Shown: positions 1-8,984 of the stretch, one piece after another
How positions within the stretch are numbered: the stretch's first letter is position 1
Layout of the letters: each line of letters begins with the position of its first letter
From: Peptostreptococcaceae bacterium VA2
GTDB lineage: Bacteria > Bacillota > Clostridia > Peptostreptococcales > Peptostreptococcaceae
Direction: 5' to 3'
DNA: 64,000 bases
NCBI GenBank assembly: GCA_000686145.1
Contig: JMMB01000007.1
Coordinates: forward strand, 1-64,000
The notes under the pieces: model-generated
What the model saw: only the letters and a program-made list of their open reading frames with translations
Told to the model about the DNA's origin: nothing
Database searches by the model: none
Translations under genes and position numbers: made by a program

Positions 1-862
1 CCTATTTTTGTGTTTCCTCTTATCATAACTCCTGGATATACTATAGTGTCATTGCCTATTTCAACACCTGATTCTATATATGTTGAGTTAGTATCTATTA
101 TTGTAACTCCATTTACCATATGAGATTCATTGATTCTTTTTTTTCATTATTTCTTCTGCTTTTGATAATTCAACTCTTGAGTTTACTCCCATTAGTTCTT
201 CTATTGTGGAACCATTGAAAGCACCTACTTTATGACCTTTATCTCTCATTATCTTGATAGTGTCTGTTAAATAGTACTCTTCTTGGGCATTATTGTTATC
301 TAATAAGTCTAGAGATTCCCTTAAGCTCTTTCCATTAAAGCAGTATATACCCGAATTAATTTCTTTTTGCTTGCTTCTCTTCCTCACTAGCATCTTTTTG
401 CTCCACTATTTTTAGTAAATCTTGATTTTCATCTCTTATTATTCTTCCATATCCTGTAGGATTTGATACACATGTAGTAAGTACTGTAGCATGGTATCTA
501 TTTTCTAAATGATAATCAAATAATTTTTTTTAATGTATCTTTCCTTTACTAAAGGTGTGTCTCCACATAATACTACTATTCGTATCTTCGTCATTTATAT
601 ATTCTTTAGCCATCATAACAGCATGCCCAGTTCCTAATTGTTCTGTTTGCATTGCTATCATAGTGCCTTTAGGTAATCTCTCTTTTACTGTTTCACTTTC
701 ATGTCCCAATATTGTTACTATATCGTTAACCCCAGAGCTTTTACAAACATCTATTACATGGTTAACCATTTCTTTTCCACACACTTTGTGTATTACTTTT
801 GGAAATTTAGACTTCATTCTTGTACCTTTGCCTGCAGCAAGGATTATAGCTTTAAAGTTCAT
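1..862 (-). pseudogene. glmU: GlmU, bifunctional UDP-GlcNAc pyrophosphorylase/acetyltransferase; 3' part outside window, frameshifted
   Basis: GlmU makes UDP-N-acetylglucosamine for peptidoglycan. The N-terminal nucleotidyltransferase signature LAAGKGTRM is intact after the ATG at 862. The protein then breaks into pieces in different frames: residues matching the pyrophosphorylase domain resume at about 380-127 (NSGIYCFNG, EEYYLTDTI, EELMGVNSR) and the start of the left-handed helix acetyltransferase domain ([12 protein letters not shown]) follows in a third frame to position 1. By eye, removing single extra bases in or beside A/T runs near 580, 545, 530, 375 and 145 rejoins one frame. The gene was probably intact in the organism, and the breaks are more likely sequence errors than decay. 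The C-terminus lies beyond the window edge. Confidence 0.85.
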
Positions 863-1000
863 CTCTCCACTCCATTCTTTTATTTTATTTCCTATATTAT
901 TCTATATTTTAATTGTTTATATTTAATGTCTTTGCTATCACTAATAATATAGCACTTTTTTTACAAAAAAGTATACATTTATAACAAAAATTTTAAATAC

Positions 1001-1030
1001 AAAAAAAGAGCCCGAATAGTTCGGACTCTC
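1001..1030 (-). terminator. Rho-independent terminator after spoVG
   Basis: On the minus strand a nine-pair stem (GAGTCCGAA with TTCGGGCTC, one mismatch) with a tiny loop is followed by seven T. It lies about 25 bases past the spoVG stop and separates it from glmU. Confidence 0.85.
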
Positions 1031-1052
1031 AATAAATTCCCTATATTTATAA

Positions 1053-1337
1053 TTACTCAGCTGCAACTTCTAATTGAGCTACCGCTTCATGATTATGGCT
1101 TTTAAAACTGCATCTTCTAATACTTGTCTCATTTCAGCATTTATTGGATGCGCTATAATCTCTAAAAATTACCTTTCCCCTACTTTTCTGCTTGGCATAG
1201 CTATGAATAGTCCATTATTGCCCTTCTATAACCTTTATATCATGTACTACAAATAGGTATTAAAAGTTAATGAAACTATACACTTCATCTTGCCCTCATC
1301 CAGTTATCTTTCTTACTCTTACGTCAGTTATCTTCAT
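1053..1337 (-). pseudogene. spoVG: SpoVG, RNA-binding regulator of sporulation and division; frameshifted
   Basis: SpoVG is a small conserved site-specific RNA/DNA-binding protein that affects septation and sporulation. The start ATG at 1337 follows a good AAGGGGG ribosome site and opens MKITDVRVRKIT. Further on, other frames give GLFIAMPSRK, AHPIN and LEVAAE before the TAA at 1053, the expected SpoVG order and length (about 95 residues). Several single-base shifts split it, as in its neighbours glmU, purR and murC. A sigma-H type promoter lies upstream. The identification is strong; whether the breaks are biological is doubtful. Confidence 0.85.
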
Positions 1338-1468
1338 ACCCTTGTATCCCCCTTTTATATTTAACAAATTTAATATATTTAATATTGGACTGTTTTTTTA
1401 TATAATTCTTAGGAATCTTTTGAATATCCTTTTTTATTTTTACAAATTTTATTATTTTTTGTAGGATT

Positions 1469-1495
1469 ATTCTTCCTCTTCTAAAAATATCCTCT
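1469..1495 (-). promoter_or_regulatory. Sigma-H promoter for spoVG
   Basis: On the minus strand AGAGGATAT, an 11-base spacer and GAAGAAT match the sigma-H consensus (RNAGGAWWW, 11-12 bases, RNNGAAT) at every defined position. The start point would be about 125 bases ahead of the spoVG ATG. In Bacillus subtilis spoVG is a classic sigma-H gene, which supports the call. Confidence 0.75.
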
Positions 1496-1531
1496 ATCAT
1501 ATCATCAATTTGGCACTCCCCTTGTACCTCT

Positions 1532-2366
1532 TCATTTTTGATATTCATCTTTAAATGTCTTTAGGTTTGGCTCTACTTTAACACTTTCAACCATTTACAT
1601 CTAATTCTATTAAAAGATATGTAATCTTTTACCATTTTTTCTTGTGGCTCTATTGTAGATATAAACACTCCAGTTCCTATAACTTGTGCTCCAAAACTCA
1701 TTCATAAGGTCTACCATCCCTTTGATAGTTCCTCCACCTCTCATAAAAGTCATCTATTAATATAACTTTACTGTTTGGCTTTATAGCTTTTCTTGGTAAA
1801 CTCATGCTTTCTACTTTAGAATTATTTCCATTTACATAAGTCATGCTAAGTGTCGGACCCTCTGATACTTTTATGTCTTTTCTTATTATAACTAATGGTA
1901 AAATTCATAGCTTTTGCTGTCATTAGTGCCATTGGAATTCCCTTTGTTTCCATTGTTACTACATAATCAGCATCTATATAATCTATATTTGAGGCAAATA
2001 TTTTTGCCTATTTTAGCCGCTATTGGTTGGATCATATATTAAATCTATTAAATATAAAAATCCACCTGATAATATTCTTGATTTATCGCCTATTTTTTCA
2101 CATAAATCCCATTAAGAATTCTTCATTTTCTGCTTTTGAAGTTTTTGGTATGTATTTAACTCCACCAGCTGCTCCTGATATAGTTATAACTTTCCCTAAT
2201 TGTAGCTTTTCAAAAACATTTTTTTACAACTATCAAGTCTTCACTTATTGTTGATTTCGCTGCATTGAATTGATTTGTGAAATAACTTAGCGTAAATATT
2301 TTGTTTGGATTATCTGATAGTATTTTTTACTATAGCTCCAATTCTCTCCGTTCTTTTAAACTTCAT
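1532..2366 (-). pseudogene. purR: PurR, purine operon repressor; frameshifted
   Basis: PurR of Gram-positive bacteria is a winged-helix DNA-binding domain fused to a phosphoribosyltransferase-like domain that senses PRPP. The ATG at 2366 has a GGAGGAAAA ribosome site and begins MKFKRTERIGAIVKIL. Fragments in successive frames include the PRPP loop region (VILIDDFMRGGGT, near 1760-1720) and the C-terminal tail ending FKDEYQK at the TGA at 1532. Total length of about 278 codons is normal for the family. It is split by several single-base shifts, mostly next to T runs, and shares this damage with the adjacent genes. Confidence 0.85.
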
Positions 2367-2383
2367 TAAATTTTCCTCCTAGG

Positions 2384-2392
2384 ATTATAACA
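2384..2392 (-). promoter_or_regulatory. Possible extended -10 promoter for purR
   Basis: TGTTATAAT on the minus strand lies 18 bases ahead of the purR start and overlaps the region just before the ribosome site. No good -35 is visible. The rest of the 225-base purR-murC gap is AT-rich and should also hold the murC promoter, which I could not place with confidence. Confidence 0.4.
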
Positions 2393-2591
2393 CCTTACTA
2401 CTTAAACTATGTAATGCACAACAATATTTTATTATGATATAATAATGGTTATGTTTTAATTAGTTTTTAAATATATTATATATATAATCTAGTATATGTA
2501 TATTTTGCCATAAAATATTGAACATTATACTATTATACCACAAACATAGTTCATATTGTAGGACTTAATTAAAAAGAAAGGTGGTTTTCTT

Positions 2592-3950
2592 ATGAATATA
2601 CATTTCATTGGAATTGGCGGTATAAGCATGAGTGCTTTAGCTGAAATATGTATTAATAAAGGATATAAAGTGTCTGGTTCAGATGCAAACGAATCATATC
2701 TATTGGAGAAACTTAGATCTCAAGGTGCTAATATATTTATTGGTCACAAAAAAGAACATATCTCTGATAAATATAGATATGGTTATTTATACTGCAGCTG
2801 TACATAAAGAACAATGCAGAGATGATAGCTGCTAAAGAAAAAAATAAACTTACTATGAATAGAGCTGCTTTTTTAGGTCAAATCATGAGAGAATATAAAA
2901 ACTCAATAGCAGTTTCTGGAACTCACGGTAAAACTTCGACAACTTCTATGTTGTCCTACTATATTCCAATATGCAGATTTAGACCCTACTATATTAGTTT
3001 GGAGGAAATTTAAGCACTATTGGTGGAAATGTTAAGATAGGTAATTCTGATCATTTCATTACAGAAGCTTGTGAGTACGTTGATAGTTTCCTTAACTTTA
3101 ACCCTCAAATAGCTATAGTATTAAATATCGAGGAAGATCATTTAGATTATTTCTCAGGTATAGATGAAATAAAAGCATCTTTCAATAAATTTGGAAATTA
3201 CTTCCTAAAGATGGTTATTTCATAATCAACGGTGATGATGAAAACACAGAAGATATATTACATGAGATTAAAAGCTACAGTAATAAAATACGGAACAGAT
3301 GCTTGTAATGACGCAATCTTAAAAAATATAAACTTCAATGAAAATGGTCACGGAGTGTTTGATTTAGAATTTAAAGGTGAAAATTTAGGAACATTCGAAC
3401 TTTCTGTTCCTGGTCTTCATAACATATATAACGCTGCAGCTGCTATTCTTACAGCTTATGTATCTTCTATAGATTTAGAAACTTATAAGAGCTAATATAA
3501 AAGCTTATGGTGGAGTTGGTAGAAGATTCGAGGTTAAAGGTAATTATAATGGCGCTTTAGTTGTTGATGACTATGCTCATCACCCAACAGAACTAAAGGC
3601 TACTTTATCTGCTGCTTAAAAAAATGAAACAGTCTAAGTTATGGTGCATATTCCAGCCTCATACTTATACTAGAACAAAATCTCTTTTAAATGAATTTGC
3701 TGAAGCTTTTTATGCTGCAGACAAAGTTATTATTACTGATATCTACGCTGCTAGAGAGCAAGATCCTGGTGATATTCATTCTAAAGATTTAGTTGAAAAA
3801 TTATATCAAAATAATGTCGATGTAACTTATATAAGCAAATTCGAAGATATAACTGATTATCTTCGTGATAATGTTAAGGATAATGACTTAGTTATAACTG
3901 CTGGTGCAGGTCCTATATACCAAGTTGCTGAAGCATTGATTCAAAAATAA
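2592..3950 (+). pseudogene. murC: MurC, UDP-N-acetylmuramate-L-alanine ligase; frameshifted
   Basis: MurC adds L-alanine to UDP-MurNAc in the cytoplasm, the first step of the peptide stem. The start ATG at 2592 follows AAAGAAAGGTGG. The nucleotide-binding N-terminus ([17 protein letters not shown]), the ATP P-loop ([12 protein letters not shown], about 2918-2950), the central domain ([14 protein letters not shown]) and the C-terminal domain (DDYAHHPTE and AGAGPIYQ) are all present in order, but in at least six alternating frames. Both extra and missing bases are needed to rejoin it. It is the only plus-strand gene in the first 13 kb and is transcribed away from purR. Loss of this essential gene is implausible, so the shifts are probably consensus errors. 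Confidence 0.9.
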
Positions 3951-3957
3951 TTCAAAT

Positions 3958-4009
3958 AAAAAAGTGTCTTTATAAATGATTTTTTATCATTATAAAAGGC
4001 ACTTTTTTA
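3958..4009. terminator. Bidirectional terminator between murC and the convergent gene
   Basis: A long imperfect stem, AAAAAGTGTCTTTATAAATGA against TCATTATAAAAGGCACTTTTT, has an A run on one side and a T run on the other, so it can serve both murC on the plus strand and the minus-strand gene ending at 4021. Confidence 0.8.
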
Positions 4010-4020
4010 TTTAAATATAA

Positions 4021-4833
4021 TTATTTTGAGCTTTTTCCAATCTCAAATATCTCTGACACAAGATAGTCATAAAGTTTTGTATGTACTTCATAATAAGCTT
4101 CTGCTTTACTTTCATTTTTTCCTTTTTGAGATATTTTTATATAATCCTTGCCCATTGTTTCTACAATTGCATCGTAGTGTTCTCCCTTAATATTTATTTG
4201 GAAGTTATATTCACTTCTTTCTTTACTTTTTTCAGGTTGAACTTTTCCTACGATTCTCTTTTGAATCATTTGAAGTGAAAGATCATCGAATTTCCACTTA
4301 TGTATTTTTTTAGTTTCATTTTTATATTTTATTTCTACAGTTTCCCAACTTTTATATTGCTTCACAAAATCAAAAGATAAGTAAATACTTTCACTTAAAA
4401 GCTTCTCAAATTCTTTCTTTGTAGCTACTGGAACTTTATAGTATTCTTCGCTACTTACAGTATATACTCTAAAGTAATTCAAATCTGTAGAGAATCTTAT
4501 TCCATCATCTGAATATCCATTATATACCGGAGTATACGATTCTGGTTTTCTTATCTTTGTGAACTCACTGAATAAAATTTTTACATTAGACCAGTAAGAT
4601 TCTTCTACTCTTACTTTCTCTACTTTTGAATCTGATATATATATTTTTTCTTTTGAACTTATTTGCTTTATTAGCGATCTTGTATCTTCTTTATCTAATT
4701 CTGCTTTTACTGGTTGTGTACTGTCCTCTTCCATATTCCTTGCAGTATTAAAAGTTAAAAAATAAACTACAAAAAATAAAACAATTCCAATAATTACTAT
4801 TGTACCTTTTTTTAGTTTTCTTCTTTTTGCCAT
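4021..4833 (-). CDS. Uncharacterised membrane-anchored protein (possibly DUF3919 family)
   Basis: This 270-residue protein has a basic N-terminus (MAKRRKLKKG) followed by one hydrophobic segment (residues about 10-30), so it is probably a type II membrane protein with an extracytoplasmic domain. The remaining 240 residues are soluble, rich in Lys, Glu and Tyr, with no cysteine and no catalytic motif I recognise. Recollection of the clostridial murC neighbourhood suggests DUF3919, but I cannot confirm it. The start is preceded by AGGGGGGAT. It is monocistronic between a shared terminator and a 200-base AT-rich gap. Confidence 0.75.
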   Translation of the reverse strand: MAKRRKLKKGTIVIIGIVLFFVVYFLTFNTARNMEEDSTQPVKAELDKEDTRSLIKQISSKEKIYISDSKVEKVRVEESYWSNVKILFSEFTKIRKPESYTPVYNGYSDDGIRFSTDLNYFRVYTVSSEEYYKVPVATKKEFEKLLSESIYLSFDFVKQYKSWETVEIKYKNETKKIHKWKFDDLSLQMIQKRIVGKVQPEKSKERSEYNFQINIKGEHYDAIVETMGKDYIKISQKGKNESKAEAYYEVHTKLYDYLVSEIFEIGKSSK

Positions 4834-4985
4834 AAAAATCCCCCCTAAGGCTATATAATTATAAGATAATTATATACTTTTATCAATATTTTGTAAGTAT
4901 GTTTATTTTATATTAATATTTCCCAGGAAATTTTTTCACGATTCGACAATAATATATATTTTTTTATATGTTTATAAATATCAAA

Positions 4986-5013
4986 AATCACCTAACTTTT
5001 GCTAGGTGATTTT
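4986..5013. terminator. Terminator after the M20 peptidase gene
   Basis: AAATCACCTA and TAGGTGATTT form a ten-pair stem around a short loop, with A/T runs on both sides. It sits about 20 bases past the stop at 5031 on the minus strand. Confidence 0.8.
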
Positions 5014-5030
5014 AATTAAGCAATATTATA

Positions 5031-6146
5031 TTATGCTTCTTTTATTATTTCTTTTACCATTATTGCAGAATTAACTATGTCTTCTATAGCTATATATTCT
5101 TCTAATGTATGAGCATTTTTCATACCTATTCCTAAGTTAACTGCTTTTACTCCGTTTTTGTTTAATATGTTAGTATCGCTACCTCCACCTGTAGAAGCTG
5201 TATGTCCTTCTATATTCATGTTAGAGAAAGCTTTTTTAGCAAGTTTAACTATTTCATCATCTTCACATACATTAAAAGGTGCATATGCTCTATTAACTTC
5301 TATGTCTATTTTAGCTCCAAACTCGTCGGCAGTTTTTTTGAATGTTTCTACCATATGATTTGTTTGAACATCTAATTTTTCTTCACTTAAACTTCTAGCT
5401 TCTGCTACTATTTCTAATTCTGGCATAACTATATTTGTTGCTATACCACCTTTAATTATTCCTATATTAGCAGTAGTTTCTTCATCTATTCTTAATAACT
5501 TCATATTTTCCATAGCTCTTGAAGCTACCATTATTGCACTTATTCCGTTTTCTGGTTGAAGACCTGCATGAGCTGGTTTTCCTGTTATTTTAACGTTTAT
5601 AGCATCTTGTGCTGGTGCTTGAATTATTATTTCTCCAGGAGCCCCACCACTATCTAGTACAAATGCATAATCAGCATCTACTTTAGAGTAGTCTAAGTAT
5701 TTAGCTCCAAATAATCCGCCTTCTTCCCATATAGAGAATACTACTTGTATATCAGCATGCTCAATATCGTTTTCTTTAATCATTCTTAAAGCCTCTAATA
5801 TAGCAGCTATACCAGCTTTATCATCAGAACCTAATACTGTAGTTCCATCACTTTTTATTATTCCAGTAGCTTCATCTATTATAGGTTTTATTCCTACTCC
5901 TGGGCTAACTGTGTCCATATGTGAACTGAATAATAATTTCTTTCCTGGTCTGTTTCCTTTTAATGTAGCTATTACGTTTCCAGTTTCTCCGTTAACCTTT
6001 TCCCCTGCATTATCTATTGAAACTTCACAGCCTATTGCTTCTAATTTTTTAACTAAAACTTGTGCTACTTTACCTTCTTTTGAAGATGGACTATCTATTT
6101 GTACTAACTCTAAAAATTCATTTATTAATCTTTGTTTGTTTATCAT
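5031..6146 (-). CDS. M20 family metallopeptidase, PepT-like
   Basis: This 371-residue protein is a cytoplasmic zinc peptidase of the M20 family, close to tripeptidase T and YqjE. Metal and catalytic motifs are in order: SSHMDTVSPG (residues about 75-85), GSDDKAGIAA with the bridging Asp, WEEGGLFGAK with the catalytic Glu, and DSGG. The dimerisation lid lies between residues about 175 and 290. An upstream in-frame ATG at 6161 overlaps the GGGAGGAAAT ribosome site, so the ATG at 6146 is chosen. It is a single gene ending at a clear terminator. Whether it prefers tripeptides or longer substrates cannot be read from sequence. Confidence 0.88.
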   Translation of the reverse strand: MINKQRLINEFLELVQIDSPSSKEGKVAQVLVKKLEAIGCEVSIDNAGEKVNGETGNVIATLKGNRPGKKLLFSSHMDTVSPGVGIKPIIDEATGIIKSDGTTVLGSDDKAGIAAILEALRMIKENDIEHADIQVVFSIWEEGGLFGAKYLDYSKVDADYAFVLDSGGAPGEIIIQAPAQDAINVKITGKPAHAGLQPENGISAIMVASRAMENMKLLRIDEETTANIGIIKGGIATNIVMPELEIVAEARSLSEEKLDVQTNHMVETFKKTADEFGAKIDIEVNRAYAPFNVCEDDEIVKLAKKAFSNMNIEGHTASTGGGSDTNILNKNGVKAVNLGIGMKNAHTLEEYIAIEDIVNSAIMVKEIIKEA

Positions 6147-6226
6147 GATATTTCCTCCCAAATTATAGTATATTTATATATTTTAGATTAATATCATAAT
6201 ATTATCAATAGGAAAGGTAATATATT

Positions 6227-7438
6227 TTATTTTAAGATTCTTCTACTTCTAGAATCTATAAAACATAGCCAGTATCCTAAGCTATCATTTCTAGTATCAC
6301 ATGCTTGATAAGTATTAAATCCAGTATGACCTTTATCTGGTTGCTCATTCTTATTTCCTGGAACTGCATATATATAACTTTTTCTCTTATTATACTCATC
6401 ATATTGAACACCAAATAAATAATGTCTGTATTTATATGAATGCATTACAGCATCACTATACATTGTGTAATTTAACGAATTTACATATCCTAAGTGTGGC
6501 ATTGTATATCCACATAGGGTTGTTGGACTTATTTCTACTTTCCACCATCTAGTATCTTCTATATCATCACTTACAAATGGCTTAACTTCGTTGAAATATT
6601 TTAATCCCTTTTTAATTTGTCTTGGCATTAACAATGCACCTGCTGCGTTAGAATTTCGAGATTTTTGTTGATATTGTTCATATGATTGATATGGTATATT
6701 TTGAGGTTTTGGCTCTTGATATTGGCTTGCATATTTAGGTTTTCTTTGTTGTTTAGTTTTTTGTGGTTGTGATTTTTGTTTGTATAAATTACGTTCTATA
6801 ATTTGTTCTTCATCCTCTTCTTCATCCTCCTCATACTCATCTTCTATTTCTTCTTCTTCTTCTTCTTCTTCATCTTCTTGTATTTCTATATATCCATCAT
6901 TATCTTCTATTTCTTCGTAACCCTCGTCATCTTCTTCCTCTATCTCTATATACTCTATTTCTTCATATTCGTAATCCTCATCATCAAATTCTTCATCTTC
7001 ATCATCATCTACTTCTATATATTCCACTTCTTCATACTCCTCAAATTCTTCATCATCAACAGTGAACAATATATCTTCGTAGTTTTCTATTTTACTTCCC
7101 TTAAAGCCTATTAGTGGAACAGATTTCTCATAAAGTAGAGCTATTCCTTTTAAATCTATGTCATCTCTATCTAGGTTTAATACAAACTCACCTTTTCCTT
7201 GCTCACTTAAAACAACTTTCCCTAAATCTAAAGTTTCATAATCACTTTGTATCGCAATTACTCTATATCCATCTTTTACACATTTAAGATTTTCTACATA
7301 AAGTGAAACTACTGATTTTTCATCATTTATTTCTACTTTAGCAAATGCTTTTGGTAAAATGCGCTCTTTGTATCTAAAATTAGTATCTTTAGCTTCAAGA
7401 ATTATATAATCTCTTTTAAACTTTCTTTTGGAAGCCAT
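6227..7438 (-). CDS. Uncharacterised protein with a highly acidic linker
   Basis: This 403-residue protein is not recognised with confidence. It has three parts: an N-terminal domain (residues 1-125) predicted beta-rich; a linker (about 126-210) almost entirely Glu and Asp with repeating tyrosine/isoleucine units such as YEEVEYIEVDDDEDEE, then a Gln/Lys/Pro-rich stretch (210-265); and a C-terminal domain (about 270-403) rich in aromatic residues with WWKVEISPTTLCGYTMP and GYWLCFIDSRSRR. No signal peptide or membrane segment is visible. It lies just after rsmA and has its own ribosome site (AAGGGGGGA). The charged linker makes a surface, spore or nucleic-acid-mimic role possible, but that is a guess. 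Confidence 0.75.
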   Translation of the reverse strand: MASKRKFKRDYIILEAKDTNFRYKERILPKAFAKVEINDEKSVVSLYVENLKCVKDGYRVIAIQSDYETLDLGKVVLSEQGKGEFVLNLDRDDIDLKGIALLYEKSVPLIGFKGSKIENYEDILFTVDDEEFEEYEEVEYIEVDDDEDEEFDDEDYEYEEIEYIEIEEEDDEGYEEIEDNDGYIEIQEDEEEEEEEEIEDEYEEDEEEDEEQIIERNLYKQKSQPQKTKQQRKPKYASQYQEPKPQNIPYQSYEQYQQKSRNSNAAGALLMPRQIKKGLKYFNEVKPFVSDDIEDTRWWKVEISPTTLCGYTMPHLGYVNSLNYTMYSDAVMHSYKYRHYLFGVQYDEYNKRKSYIYAVPGNKNEQPDKGHTGFNTYQACDTRNDSLGYWLCFIDSRSRRILK

Positions 7439-7490
7439 TTCTAATCCCCCCTTAACATAATTTCTCTAAATATTATATGATTAAACACAT

Positions 7491-7519
7491 AAAAAAAGTA
7501 CCTTCTATTTTGAAGGTAC
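7491..7519 (-). terminator. Terminator overlapping the rsmA stop codon
   Basis: GTACCTTC and GAAGGTAC form an eight-pair stem with a six-base loop, followed on the minus strand by seven T. The rsmA stop TAG lies at the edge of the loop, so the last codons form the left arm of the hairpin. Confidence 0.85.
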
Positions 7520-8374
7520 CTTTGCATTTACTTTATTTGAAAGAGTAGCAAATTCTTGTATGCTAAGAGTTTCTCCTCTTCTTTTTTCATCTATATTAGC
7601 TTCTAATAATACTTCTCTGATTTCTTCTTTGCTTAAGAAACCTAATGTACTTAATGAGTTAAGTAAAGTTTTTCTTCTTTGACTAAATCCAGCTTTAACT
7701 GTTTTAAAGAATATTTCTTCGCTATCTACTGGATATTTTATTTCTGGTCTTACATGAAGTCCTATAACTGTTGAATCTACATTTGGTTGTGGTATAAACA
7801 TGTGTCTTGGTGCTTTTGCCACTATTTCTGTATCACAGTAGTATTGAACTGCTATTGATAAAGTTCCATAATCCTTTGTACCTGGTACTGCATTCATTCT
7901 ATCTGCAACTTCTTTTTGTACCATAACTACTATATCAGTTACTGGAATATCTTCTTCTAAAAACTTCATAACTATTGGTGTAGTTATATAATATGGAAGG
8001 TTAGCTACTAATTTAACTGGACCTCCATTTAATTTTTCTTCTACTAATTCTTGAACATCAACTTTTAATATATCTTTGTTTATTACTTCTACATTATCAA
8101 GATCATCTAAAGTTTCTTTTAGTATGGGAATTAATGTTTTATCTATCTCTATAGCAACTACTTTATCCGCTACTTTTCCCATCTCACGAGTAAGAGTTCC
8201 TATTCCAGGGCCTACCTCTATTATCTGATCGCCTTTTGAAAGTCTTGCACCTTGTAATATGCTATCTATTACATTATCGTCTATTAAAAAGTTTTGTCCT
8301 AGAGACTTTGAAAACTTAAATCCATGTTTTTGAACTACGTCTTTGGTTGCACTATGTGATGAAAGTCTATCCAT
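7505..8374 (-). CDS. rsmA: 16S rRNA dimethyladenosine transferase (KsgA)
   Basis: RsmA dimethylates two adjacent adenines (A1518 and A1519, E. coli numbering) in the 3' hairpin of 16S rRNA during late 30S assembly, using S-adenosylmethionine. The 289-residue protein shows GQNFLID near the N-terminus, the cofactor loop EVGPGIGTLT (residues about 54-63) and the catalytic NLPYYITTP motif (about 124-132), with the C-terminal helical domain complete. It follows rnmV by 70 bases, a conserved pairing in Firmicutes. Its end is embedded in its own terminator. Confidence 0.95.
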   Translation of the reverse strand: MDRLSSHSATKDVVQKHGFKFSKSLGQNFLIDDNVIDSILQGARLSKGDQIIEVGPGIGTLTREMGKVADKVVAIEIDKTLIPILKETLDDLDNVEVINKDILKVDVQELVEEKLNGGPVKLVANLPYYITTPIVMKFLEEDIPVTDIVVMVQKEVADRMNAVPGTKDYGTLSIAVQYYCDTEIVAKAPRHMFIPQPNVDSTVIGLHVRPEIKYPVDSEEIFFKTVKAGFSQRRKTLLNSLSTLGFLSKEEIREVLLEANIDEKRRGETLSIQEFATLSNKVNAKVPSK

Positions 8375-8424
8375 TTAATTTCTCCTATTTTACTATATTT
8401 TCACGTTTTTTGTGAATTATTTTT

Positions 8425-8446
8425 GTCACGCTTGCGTGACTTTTTT
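8425..8446 (+). terminator. Hairpin with plus-strand T run between rnmV and rsmA
   Basis: GTCACGC and GCGTGAC form a seven-pair GC-rich stem with a two-base loop. The six T follow only on the plus strand; on the minus strand, the direction of rnmV and rsmA, the stem is followed by A. It therefore looks like a terminator for antisense transcription, or a mRNA stability or processing hairpin for the rnmV-rsmA transcript. A second small repeat (TTCAC, seven bases, GTGAA) lies at 8400-8416. Confidence 0.45.
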
Positions 8447-8984
8447 AACTTAATTCTATTTTATTTAATGCTACTTCAAACTCTTCTCTATTTACTCCAT
8501 AGTTGTTTAATCTATTTAAGAATTGTTTTGCATTTCCGTAACCTATTCCAAGTATTTTTCCAAGCTCATCTCTTCTAAAAGATGCATCTTCATTTCCTAT
8601 AAGTCCGTTTCTTATTAAATCTACTTGTTTAAATTCATCTCTTTTATCCGTACTTTCTGTTCTTACTTTTTCAAGAGCTGCTATTATACTCTTTGGAGTA
8701 GCATTTTCGATTCCTATATCTCCATCTTTTTTAGCTTCTTCTCTTGGTAAAAATGCATGCTTACATCCTGGAACTTCAGCTGCTATTTTTTTCCTTATTT
8801 TTTCCCCTGCAAAATCTGGGTCAGTAAATATTATTACTCCACGTCTTTCTTGAGCTGATTTTATACGTTCCATAGTGCCTTTTGGAAATCCAAACCCACC
8901 AGTTGTTATAAGTTCTGCATCAAGAGCTCTTTTTACTGCTGTAACGTCATCTCGTCCTTCTACAACTATAATTTCTTTTATCAT
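8445..8984 (-). CDS. rnmV: Ribonuclease M5, 5S rRNA maturase
   Basis: RNase M5 cuts both sides of the 5S rRNA precursor on the pre-50S particle. The 179-residue protein has a Toprim domain: IVVEGRDDVTAVKRAL carries the catalytic Glu at the N-terminus and FTDPDFAGEKIRK carries the DxD metal site. The length matches the family. It sits directly upstream of rsmA, so rRNA cleavage and 16S methylation are probably co-expressed. Its substrates, three 5S genes, lie elsewhere in this window. Confidence 0.95.
   Translation of the reverse strand: MIKEIIVVEGRDDVTAVKRALDAELITTGGFGFPKGTMERIKSAQERRGVIIFTDPDFAGEKIRKKIAAEVPGCKHAFLPREEAKKDGDIGIENATPKSIIAALEKVRTESTDKRDEFKQVDLIRNGLIGNEDASFRRDELGKILGIGYGNAKQFLNRLNNYGVNREEFEVALNKIELS

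Noticed and set aside
1-3950. Programmed frameshifting or real pseudogene decay in the glmU-murC region
   Set aside because: There are too many shifts in four unrelated genes, without slippery-site signals, and two of the genes are essential; sequence error is the simpler explanation.
6803-7114. 103-residue plus-strand frame rich in Phe and Ile
   Set aside because: It is the antisense of the Glu/Asp repeat linker (GAA/GAT read backwards as TTC/ATC); it has no ribosome site and no independent support.
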